Positions 34,128 to 49,452 of a stretch of 64,000 bases of DNA are shown in pieces (position 1 is the first letter of the stretch; each line of letters starts with the position of its first letter). A model generated the notes under the pieces. That model was not told the origin of the DNA. It ran no database searches and was given only the letters and a program-made list of their open reading frames with translations. Both the position numbers and the translations under genes were made by a program. The DNA comes from Candidatus Poseidonia sp. GTDB lineage: Archaea; Thermoplasmatota; Poseidoniia; Poseidoniales; Poseidoniaceae. The stretch lies in contig JAURAI010000005.1 in NCBI GenBank assembly GCA_030829545.1, forward strand, positions 76,088 through 140,087. The letters run 5' to 3'.

Positions 34128-37100
34128 ATGCAAGAAATCATTCAAGCATTTTTCAAAGAACGCAGTTTGGTCAACCACCAACTCGCATCATACAACGACT
34201 GTATCCCTGCATCTGAATCCGCACTCTCACGCATGGAGAGCATCATTCGTAACATCCGTGTAGGAACCGATGAAGACTTCGACGACGACGAAGGAGGATA
34301 CATCAAACTTGACGTTGCTGAGCAAGACATTGTCATTCGATTGAAGAATGTCAAACTTGGGCAACCCACTGTCAAGGAAGCAAACGGCGCACTCAATCCG
34401 TCCACGCCGATGGAATGCCGCCTGCGCAAGCTCACCTACATGTCTCCTGTCACTATCGACTTCACCATCAAGCGCAACGGTGTTCCCTCACCAACCGAAA
34501 CTGGCGTAGCCGTCGGCAACATGCCGATCATGGTCCGTTCAGAGCGATGCAATCTCCACGCCAAGCACATCGCAGGTGACCGCGTCCTCAGCCCGACAAC
34601 ATCCGATGAAGACAAAGCTACCTGGCATGAAATGCTCCGAAAGAAAGGCGAAGACCCGCTTGACCCAGGTGGCTATTTCATCATCAACGGAACCGAGCGT
34701 GTCCTCATTTCTATGGAAGACCTTGCACCCAACCGCGTGACTGTCGAAATCAACAAGCGCTACGCCAAGCAAACCGAAGTCGCTAAAATTTTCTCACAGA
34801 AAGATGGTATGCGAAAGCCCTTGACTGTTGAGAAGCGCCGTGACGGTATGCTGATGGTCAAAATCAGTACTGCTGGCACCACTGCGATCCCTGTCGTCAT
34901 GCTCATGCGCGCACTCGGCGTAGAGAATGACCAACAAATTTTCCAAGCTATCGCTGGAAACACGGATTCCTTCAAGTTCATCGTGGCAAACATCAACGAA
35001 GTCAACGATAACGAGGAATACAAAGTCGTGACCAGTGAAGAAAGCCACCAATGGCTTGAGAAGAAATTCGCTGCTGGCCAGCAAAAGGAATACCGTGAAG
35101 CACGTGTTAACCAATTGCTCGACCGTGAATTGCTACCTCACCTTGGTGACCAAGCTGAAGACCGTGAAAAGAAGGCCATCTACCTCGGCCGTATCGTTCG
35201 TCAAGTTCTCGAAATGGCCATTGAAGGTCGTGACCCCAACGACAAGGACCACTACGCAAACAAGCGTGTTCGCCTTGCAGGTGACTTGATTGAAGACTTG
35301 TTCCGTGTTTCAGCAGGACAACTCGCTCGTGACCTCAAGTACCAACTCGAGCGCCACCACAACCGCAAGCGGGAACTCAAGATTACATCCTGTCTTCGAC
35401 CCGATGTTCTCACTTCGAAAATCATGCACGCACTCGCCACAGGAAACTGGGTCGGTGGACGTTCTGGTGTCAGCCAATTGCTTGACCGGACGACCTACCT
35501 TGCTGCTCTTTCACACATGCGACGTGTTACCTCACCATTGGTTCGCAGCCAGCCTCACTTTGAAGCTCGTGACCTGCACCCAACACAGTGGGGACGACTT
35601 TGCCCCAACGAGACCCCTGAAGGTCAAAACTGTGGCCTGGTCAAGAATGCTGCTCAAATGATTGACATCTCTGAAAACATTGACGAGGTCGAAATTCGTG
35701 AGCGACTTGACGAACTTGACGTCTATCAGCCCGATGACTGGACTGATGGTGATCGAATCCACGTTAACGGCGACATCTACGGAATTCACAAGCGCGGTGT
35801 CAAACTCGTTGACCACTTCAAGTCTGCACGCCGCCGTGGTGTCATTCCTTCCGAAGTATCAATCCGCCATGATGCTGAGAACAAGGACATTTTCATCAAC
35901 ACCGACAAAGGCCGAATCCTTCGCCCTCTCCTGATTCTCTACGATGGTGCCCCACGATTGACACAAGACCACCTTGCACGCCTTAACAACGGTGAGATGA
36001 ACTTCCGTTCACTCGTCATTGAAGGTGTCGTCGAATGGGTCGATGCCGAGGAAGAAGAAGACCTCTACATCGCTCCACGGCCCTTTGTCCTCCCTGAGAT
36101 GGTTCCAGAAGGCGACTCCGCTGGTCTAGCCGGCCGGGTCATCAAGCACGAAGACATCGAATGGATGAACCTTGGTCAACCACAAGCCGAGGTTGCTCAC
36201 CTCCGTGCAAACGTCTGTCTGCCAAACGGCACATGGGAAAGCACTGAATTTGACGTGCCCTTGGAATACACTTCCGAACACACACACTGTGAGATCGACC
36301 CACAACTCGTCCTCGGCGTCTGTGCTTCGCTCATCCCGTACCCCGAGCACAACTCAACACCTCGTGTCACAGGTGGTACGGCCATGGTCAAGCAATCACT
36401 CGGTTTGCCCAGCGCCAACTACCGCATGCGCCCCGACACACGAGCACACATCTTGCACTACCCACAACGCTCCATCACCAAAACACGAGCAATGGCCACT
36501 ACGAACTTCGATGACCGCCCTGGTGGTCAGAACTTCATCGTCGCCATCATGTCCCTCCACGGATACAACATGCAAGACGCTGTTATCATGAACAAAGGAT
36601 CCATTGACCGTGCACTCGGACGTTCTACCTTCAACCGCACCTACAACGCAGAACGACGTCGTTTCCCTGGCGGTCAAGTTGAAGAAATCGAAAAGCCCGG
36701 CAGCTCCAAGCAAGAAATCAAAGGACTCAAGACTCCTGAAGCTTACATGCATCTTGAGGCAGACGGATTGCCCGTTCCTGAAACATCCCTCGAAGGTGGT
36801 AATGTATTGGTTGGAAAAACCAGTCCTCCACGGTTCCTCGAAGAAACATCCGGTGGCGCCTTTTTGATGGCTCAAGAACGCCGTGAATCATCCATGCTTG
36901 TTCGCCACGGCGAGAAAGGATGGGTCGACAACGTTTACGTGACTGAATCACTTGATTCCGGCCGTCTTGTCCGTGTCATGGTTCGAAGCCACAAAGTTCC
37001 TGAAGTGGGTGATAAGTTTGCATCCCGTCACGGACAAAAGGGTGTCATTGGACGCTTGGTTGAACAAGAAGACATGCCGTTCACTCAAGACGGTGTGGTT

Positions 37101-37741
37101 CCTGACCTCATCATCAACCCGCACGCCATTCCATCACGAATGACCGTTGCACACGTTCTCGAAATGATCGGCGGTAAAGTCGGTGCAATGGAAGGACGTC
37201 GTATTGACGGTACAGCATTCCGTGGTGAGAAGGAATCCAGCCTGCGCGACGGATTGGTTCGCAACGGCATGGACCATACAGGCCGTGAGATGATGATCAA
37301 CGGAGAAACTGGCGAGGCATACCCCGCCGATATCTTCGTCGGATGTATCTTCTACCAGCGACTCCACCACCTTGTGAGTTCCAAGATTCACGCTCGCTCT
37401 CGTGGCCGTGTTCAAATCCTCACCCGCCAACCAACCGAAGGTCGTGCCCGACAAGGTGGTCTTCGATTCGGTGAAATGGAACGTGACTGTCTTATCGCAC
37501 ACGGTGCATCAATGGTCATCAAAGACCGATTGTTGGATGAATCGGACGGTATTGACATGTATGTCTGTGCTCAATCAGGTCACATCGCTTGGTACGACCC
37601 CAAGCGTGGCACCTACGTCAGCCCAATACACGGGGATGGCGCTGAAGTCTACAAGGTGCAGACTTCATATGCATTCAAGCTCCTCCTAGACGAAATGAAG
37701 AGTTTAGGAGTGGCCATGCGCCTTGAACTGGAGGATCGAAA

Positions 37742-37745
<4 letters not shown>
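34128..37745 (+). CDS. rpoB: DNA-directed RNA polymerase subunit B
   Basis: 1205-aa ORF: 'GYFIINGTERVLISMEDLAPN', 'LCPNETPEGQNCGLVKN', 'GDKFASRHGQKGVIGRLVEQEDMPFTQDGVVPDLIINPHAIPSRMTVAHVLEMIGGKVG'. Confidence 0.98.
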
Positions 37746-42495
<4,750 letters not shown>

Positions 42496-42539
42496 TGTTC
42501 CAACCATGAGAAACACATGTGGAGAATGGAGGAATAAAT

Positions 42540-42839
42540 ATGGATCTAAGCCGACAATTGAAAAACGCAATCGCAACAGGTAATCTGTTGTTTGGACAAC
42601 GCCAAGCCAAAGATGCTTGTGCAGAAGGAGAAGCAAAAATGATCATCGTGGCAGCCAATTGCCCTGATGATTACTTGGATGCTCTACGAGCTTCCCACCC
42701 CGAAGTAACGATGCACCGTGCCCGCATGGTCAACCGTGAATTGGGCATTGCCTGTGGTAAGCCCTTCTCAGTTTCAACCATCACCGTTTTGGATGCAGGA
42801 GACAGCGAATTGTTGTCTCTTGATTCAAACATTGAATGA
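42540..42839 (+). CDS. rpl30e: ribosomal protein L30e
   Basis: 'LKNAIATGNLLFGQRQAKDACAEGEAKMIIVAANCP...LGIACGKPFSVSTITVLDAG'; RBS-like GGAGG upstream of ATG 42540. Confidence 0.9.
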   Translation: MDLSRQLKNAIATGNLLFGQRQAKDACAEGEAKMIIVAANCPDDYLDALRASHPEVTMHRARMVNRELGIACGKPFSVSTITVLDAGDSELLSLDSNIE

Positions 42840-42855
42840 GTCTGTTCAAACGAAG

Positions 42856-42881
42856 CATCAAAGCCTTGATGGCCTTTGATG
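42856..42881 (+). terminator. hairpin CATCAAAG...CTTTGATG downstream of rpl30e
   Basis: 8-bp perfect inverted repeat, 10-nt spacer, 16 nt after the rpl30e stop. Role as terminator or processing site not established. Confidence 0.3.
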
Positions 42882-42895
42882 GATAGCGACCAATC

Positions 42896-45800
42896 ATGCG
42901 AAGCACTTCCTATGCGACTGCATTGACTTTGACCGCGCTCCTCCTCGTGAGTTTCATCGGTACAGCGACTTTCCAAGCCCCCGATGCGATTCCAGCATTA
43001 CAAGATGATGAGAAGCCTTCGACGACATCAGGCCGTTCAACTTCACCCGAAGTATTCCTCTCAAGTGGAGGCACGAGCACACACGATGAATTCTCAGGCT
43101 CTATTGAAGCATCTGATAACGGATATTTTGTTGGTGGCGACTTCAATTCTTCAGCCCAATCGATTACTTTTGGAACTCAGTCCTTCCAATCCACATCACC
43201 CTTCTCGAACGGAAATGAATTTTATCTCGCATCAGCAGACAACAGCGGCAACTGGAATTTCCTCATCGGGGCAGACCACACTCAAGGCGGTGTTACCTTC
43301 CTTTCTGATGTGGACTCGAATGCAGGGATGCCCTATGTGGCAGGTTCAATGTACGGACCGGTCAGTTTTGGTCAAACCACACTCTCGACAAACGTGATTG
43401 ATGGATTCATTGCTTCAGCCGATCCAACCGGCACATGGATGTGGGCAACAGCCTTCCAGACCCTCGCTAATTCTTCAACCGATACCAGTTCACCACAGGC
43501 CATGGCAGTGGATACCCTGGGTGACGTCGTTGTTGCGGGCTACTTTTCAGGCGAGACTGATTTTGGTGGAACCATCATCAATGTTTCAAATCAAGAAATG
43601 TTCGTCGCCAAACTCGACGGCATGAACGGGGCGCTCAAGTGGGTGGTGAGTGGTGGAGGTATCGGCCCACAATCAGTAACTGATGTCATCATTGATGCAA
43701 ACGGGGACATTCACGTAGCAGGCTTGACCCAAAACAATGTTCTCTTTGGCACCACCAGTTACAACATCGTTGGAACCCAGGATTCTTTCATACTCAAACT
43801 CTCAAGCAGCGGCTCCATCCAAAGCATCACAGGATACGGTATTGCAAATCAAGCCGTCACCTTGTCCAACCTCGCACTCGACGCTAACGGAGATCTCTAC
43901 GTCGGCGGGTCATTTGAGGGGACCATGGCCAAGAATGGATGGTCCATAACCGCAAACAAAGGTGGCTCTGACCTCTTTTTCATCAAAGAAGGCTCGACAC
44001 CCTCCAATCAATGGGCTGCAATCGGTGGTTCAAGTGCAGGCGACGGCCTCGAAGGCATGGAAGTCACTTCTCGTGGTGAAGTCATATTCACATCCTTCTT
44101 CGTTGATGGAACCTTCAGTGGAGGTACAAAATCCATTACTGGAACCTCCAGCAGTTGGGCGAATATCAACGCTGATGTTCTCGTTGGAGGGCTCAGCAGT
44201 TCGGGAGGTTGGGCCTGGCTTGATGTAACTGGAAGCACAAGTCTCGAAGTTGGATGGGACCTTGCAGTCAATTCATCTGATATCGTATCGGTGATTGGTT
44301 CCTTCGCCGGCCCGAGTCCAGCCACCATCACCAAGGACACCACGACCGTAACAAGCACAGGTGGTTGGGATGTCTTTGTTTGGGCCATGGACCCCTCGAA
44401 GAAAACCGACAGTGATGCTGATGGAATCCCTGATGTAAGTGATAATTGCCCCAATGTGGTCAACCCAGGACAAGGAAATACCGATGGTGACAGTCAAGGC
44501 GATGCTTGCGATTCAGATGACGACAACGATGGAATCACCGATAATTCACCTGATGATTGTCCCCGAGGAGGCCAAGCAAATTGGGCCTCAACACAGGACT
44601 TTAACGACCCTGCCAATTCATCGGATTGGGACCGAGATGGTTGCCTAGACAGTTCTGAAGACAGTGATATTGACAATGATGGGATCTCCAACGATGTCGA
44701 CTCATGCCCCCGTTCAGCCTACCAACCCCCTCGCCCGACATGGCAGTCTGACTCGATAACCGATGTCGACGGCGATGGATGCCGTGATGCAGACGAGGAC
44801 AGTGATGACGACGGTGACGGCTTTGATGACGTCAGTGACGATTGCCCCACGACGGTTGGCACTTCCACCTTAGGCGAGGAAGGTTGCCTTGACAGTGATG
44901 GCGATGCATGGTCAGATAATTTCGATGACTGCCCGAATCAGGCAGGTAATTCTACACTGGGCGGCAAGAATGCTTGTCCAGATCAGGATGGAGATGGTTG
45001 GGCTGACGTTGATGACGCCTTTGTGAACGAGTCCAGTCAATGGAGCGATGCTGACGGTGACGGCTATGGAGACAACCCCGAAGGCATCACCCCTGATGAT
45101 TGCCCTGCCGTTTCTGGTACGTCAACCCTCGACCGAATGGGTTGCCTTGACAGCGATGGAGACGGATACTCAGATACCGACTCGATGTGGTCTGCAGAGG
45201 ACGGTGGCGACGCTTTCAGAGAAGACCCAACGCAATGGTCCGACTTTGATGAGGATGGTTTTGGAGATAACTGGGGCAACCAGACATGGGACGACCGTAA
45301 TCCATCATGGCCTGGAGAATACCGTGCGGATATTCTTTCCCAAGATGCATGTCCAACCCAAGCCGGAACATCATGGCAAAACGGAATGACAGGATGTCCC
45401 GACCAAGATGGTGATGGATGGTACAACCTTCAGGACGCCTTCCCCAACGAGCCGACGCAATGGGCTGACGGAGATGGTGACGGATATGGCGACAACCCCA
45501 CTGGCGTTGATGCTGATGCCTGCCCACTCCTCGCAGGAACCTCGACAGAGGACCGCCTGGGATGCAAAGACGGTGACGGTGACGGTTATTCTGACCCAGA
45601 CCCAGACCGCAATTGGTTCCCCGGCAATGGAGCCGATGCGTTCATGGCAGACCCAACACAATGGTCCGACCAAGACCTTGATTTCTATGGGGACAACCCA
45701 GAGGGACAGAATCCGGATGCATGTCCAACCCTCCTCGGCACCTCCACGGTTGACCGGTTCGGATGTGTAGACAGCGACGGAGATGGCATCTCGGATGCCG

Positions 45801-46390
45801 ACAGCACCTGGACACTTGAGAACGGTGCTGATGCATGCCCGCTGGCATACGGAAACTCGACGGCGGACCGTCTTGGTTGCGATGACACAGACGGGGATGG
45901 TTATTCTGATGAAACCGATGATTGGGGCTTGGACATGGGTGCTGATGCCTATCCAAAAGATCCGACACGATGGATTTTGGAGCCTCAAGATGAAGAGAGT
46001 CTGATGGCTTCCTCCACGGTCTTGATTGGCGGTGGAGTAGGACTGGTTGTAGTCTTAGCCTTGGTTGGCATCCTCATGCGACGTCGCAATGGCGACGAGG
46101 TAAAGCAGTGGGATCAAGAAGCACCGGTGGCCATGCCCGATTTCAGTGCGCAGCCTGGAATGTATGGTCAGCCACCCACTCAGAGTTATGCACAACCAGC
46201 TGCGCAGTACAATCCCGCTCAAAGCGTCGTACAACCCGCAGCAGTAGCACAACCCGTTGCCACACAGCCAGGTCCAGCAGTGCAACCTGATCCCGCACGA
46301 GATTACTACAACAGTTTGCTTGCGCAAGGATATCCCCCTACAGACGCCATGCGATACACCCAGCAGTACTACGGACATTTCCAGGGCTAA
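42896..46390 (+). CDS. giant surface protein: SBBP-like beta-propeller repeats + thrombospondin type-3 repeats + TM + Pro/Gln-rich cytoplasmic tail
   Basis: Signal peptide; 'VDTLGDVVVAGYFSGETDFGG' type repeats; DSDGDGxxD repeats; TM 'VLIGGGVGLVVVLALVGILMRRR'; tail with QPxxQ repeats. Confidence 0.8.
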   Translation: MRSTSYATALTLTALLLVSFIGTATFQAPDAIPALQDDEKPSTTSGRSTSPEVFLSSGGTSTHDEFSGSIEASDNGYFVGGDFNSSAQSITFGTQSFQSTSPFSNGNEFYLASADNSGNWNFLIGADHTQGGVTFLSDVDSNAGMPYVAGSMYGPVSFGQTTLSTNVIDGFIASADPTGTWMWATAFQTLANSSTDTSSPQAMAVDTLGDVVVAGYFSGETDFGGTIINVSNQEMFVAKLDGMNGALKWVVSGGGIGPQSVTDVIIDANGDIHVAGLTQNNVLFGTTSYNIVGTQDSFILKLSSSGSIQSITGYGIANQAVTLSNLALDANGDLYVGGSFEGTMAKNGWSITANKGGSDLFFIKEGSTPSNQWAAIGGSSAGDGLEGMEVTSRGEVIFTSFFVDGTFSGGTKSITGTSSSWANINADVLVGGLSSSGGWAWLDVTGSTSLEVGWDLAVNSSDIVSVIGSFAGPSPATITKDTTTVTSTGGWDVFVWAMDPSKKTDSDADGIPDVSDNCPNVVNPGQGNTDGDSQGDACDSDDDNDGITDNSPDDCPRGGQANWASTQDFNDPANSSDWDRDGCLDSSEDSDIDNDGISNDVDSCPRSAYQPPRPTWQSDSITDVDGDGCRDADEDSDDDGDGFDDVSDDCPTTVGTSTLGEEGCLDSDGDAWSDNFDDCPNQAGNSTLGGKNACPDQDGDGWADVDDAFVNESSQWSDADGDGYGDNPEGITPDDCPAVSGTSTLDRMGCLDSDGDGYSDTDSMWSAEDGGDAFREDPTQWSDFDEDGFGDNWGNQTWDDRNPSWPGEYRADILSQDACPTQAGTSWQNGMTGCPDQDGDGWYNLQDAFPNEPTQWADGDGDGYGDNPTGVDADACPLLAGTSTEDRLGCKDGDGDGYSDPDPDRNWFPGNGADAFMADPTQWSDQDLDFYGDNPEGQNPDACPTLLGTSTVDRFGCVDSDGDGISDADSTWTLENGADACPLAYGNSTADRLGCDDTDGDGYSDETDDWGLDMGADAYPKDPTRWILEPQDEESLMASSTVLIGGGVGLVVVLALVGILMRRRNGDEVKQWDQEAPVAMPDFSAQPGMYGQPPTQSYAQPAAQYNPAQSVVQPAAVAQPVATQPGPAVQPDPARDYYNSLLAQGYPPTDAMRYTQQYYGHFQG

Positions 46391-46393
46391 AGC

Positions 46394-46642
46394 GTGAGCA
46401 GCGTGACCAAGAATCCATCCCTTCGGGCGAGGTTATGGTCAAACCCTTTGATGCGTGGATTCCTGGTGTTCTCTGCCTTTCGGGCAGTTTATGGCATTGG
46501 AATCCTTGTTGTAACCTATCTCTTGGTGACCAATGAAAGCGCCCCCTGGTGGACACCTCTTCTTTTTTTAATGGCCTCGATGGTCCTGTCGAGGATCATC
46601 TTTCGCTCCATCAAGAACATGGCCAAGCCTGTTCGAGACTGA
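46394..46642 (+). CDS. small two-TM membrane protein
   Basis: 82-aa ORF with two hydrophobic segments; GTG start. Confidence 0.55.
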   Translation: MSSVTKNPSLRARLWSNPLMRGFLVFSAFRAVYGIGILVVTYLLVTNESAPWWTPLLFLMASMVLSRIIFRSIKNMAKPVRD

Positions 46643-46678
46643 AACAGCCACCGATGTGGCAGGTGTGAATGAATCCAA

Positions 46679-48073
<1,395 letters not shown>

Positions 48074-48147
48074 TTACGCGGACCCTTTCTAATGGTTGTC
48101 CCATTACTCCTACAAAAAAGGGGGTTCAGAAAGGTGTTCGTCACCAC

Positions 48148-48594
48148 TCAATTGAACGGACAAACGGTGAGAAAACGGTCAAGCCGTTCAATTCTTCGAC
48201 GACCTTGTGCATCATGTTCACCCATGGCACGGATGGCTTCCTCTATCAGCGCATGTTGGTCTTCTTGTAAACCGATAATACGTCGGAGGTGATCGAGCAT
48301 CGCCCATTCATCCTCAGAAATGACGTCGTCGTCCAAAGCCGCAATCAAAGCGGATTGATAGGTTGTGACGTCACCGATTTGGTGGCCATCATAATCATCT
48401 TCTTCGGTAAACGGACTTGGAGCTTCCTCTGCTACGATGGAGCGGCATTCTGCAGTGTCACTGGGTGCCACGCCAAAGCACCTGGCGAGGACATGCAGAA
48501 TTTGTGCTTCGTCATCAGTGACGATGGCATCCTCGAAGGCGACTTTCATAACCTCAAGGTAAAGGTAGAGGCCACGACTTGGTTGGAGGGACAT
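48148..48594 (-). CDS. hypothetical protein, TerB-like alpha-helical
   Basis: 'MKVAFEDAIVTDDEAQILHVLARCFG...YQSALIAALDDDVISEDEWAMLDHLRRIIGL' resembles TerB-type acidic helical repeats. Confidence 0.5.
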   Translation of the reverse strand: MSLQPSRGLYLYLEVMKVAFEDAIVTDDEAQILHVLARCFGVAPSDTAECRSIVAEEAPSPFTEEDDYDGHQIGDVTTYQSALIAALDDDVISEDEWAMLDHLRRIIGLQEDQHALIEEAIRAMGEHDAQGRRRIERLDRFLTVCPFN

Positions 48595-48728
48595 GATTGG
48601 GAGGACTGACCGCTCGTCTTTGAAACTTCGCTCATAAACGAGTCACAGAGTCGCCACCTCCATTGTATGACAGATGATTTCAATATGTCATCATATGAGT
48701 TATGTTTATAGGCTAGAGGGACTACCCA

Positions 48729-49124
48729 ATGGTACAGGAGCCACCCCCAATGACCCAACCAACCAGTGCAGTGTCCCTCAGAATCAATGAGGAGGACCTT
48801 GTCCTACTGGACGCTCGTGTGGGACTGAATGGGACTCGAAATCGTTCAGACGTCATACGATTGGCGCTCCAAGAATACCTTCACAACCAACCCTTGCTCC
48901 AGGACATGAGTACCGTGCGCATACCGATTGGCCGATACGATCAGTCGCAACTCGCTAAACTCTACGAATTACAAGGTGTAACACCTGAACTTGCCGCTCA
49001 AGAAGGGCTCAAACTCTACATTACCAAGGCAACAGCATCCTTGGATCCAATCAGTACACGACTCGATGCTGCTCTGGAGGCGTCCAGAGAAGCGACGATA
49101 CGACGCAGTGAATACCAAGAATAA
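48729..49124 (+). CDS. ribbon-helix-helix DNA-binding regulator
   Basis: 'AVSLRINEEDLVLLDARVGLNGTRNRSDVIRLALQEYL' matches the RHH (CopG/NikR N-terminal) pattern; start could be ATG 48750. Confidence 0.75.
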   Translation: MVQEPPPMTQPTSAVSLRINEEDLVLLDARVGLNGTRNRSDVIRLALQEYLHNQPLLQDMSTVRIPIGRYDQSQLAKLYELQGVTPELAAQEGLKLYITKATASLDPISTRLDAALEASREATIRRSEYQE

Positions 49125-49148
49125 TGGTGAGAGAACGGAGGGGATGGG

Positions 49149-49349
49149 ATGAATTGGCAAAACTTTGGATTTAACCTGAGTGATGCCGCCTTTTCGGCCA
49201 AGCAAGATCGGTCAACCTTGCATGGCTTAGCCTCACTGTGTCGACGTGCCCGTCATGCACGTCATGGCCATGGTTCCCAAAACCAAACACCCCCACACGC
49301 CCCTCTGGATGACGGCCAGGGGGGCTCAGATTCCAATCCAGCTTGCTAA
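49149..49349 (+). CDS. short hypothetical ORF (66 aa), doubtful
   Basis: GGAGGGG upstream of ATG, but low-complexity C-terminal half overlaps strong hairpins; could instead be non-coding. Confidence 0.25.
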   Translation: MNWQNFGFNLSDAAFSAKQDRSTLHGLASLCRRARHARHGHGSQNQTPPHAPLDDGQGGSDSNPAC

Positions 49350-49390
49350 GCGAGTGGTACCCCGTGCCCATCCCCCACATAGTTGGGCAC
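49299..49390 (+). ncRNA. candidate structured RNA: three consecutive hairpins
   Basis: Stems 49299-49308/49316-49325 (10 bp, one G-U), 49342-49346/49350-49354 (5 bp), 49364-49370/49384-49390 (7 bp). Read by hand only. Confidence 0.3.
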
Positions 49391-49452
49391 ATTGATTCAC
49401 AACCTGTGTAACATTGTTCAACATCCCAATCCTTTAGGAGGGTCGCCTTAGG

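Noticed and set aside
36396-36875. 159-aa ORF on - strand inside rpoB
   Set aside because: Antisense to a highly conserved RNAP subunit.
45371-45988. 205-aa ORF on - strand
   Set aside because: Antisense to TSP3 repeats of the 42896-46390 gene.
46647-46660. GCCAC-CGAT-GTGGC hairpin between convergent genes
   Set aside because: Only 5 bp and common by chance; kept out of findings although it might be a transcript end.
49171-49392. tRNA or protein on the minus strand in the 49.2-49.4 kb gap
   Set aside because: No cloverleaf could be drawn (no proper T-arm GTTCRA), and the ORF is Gly/His low complexity.
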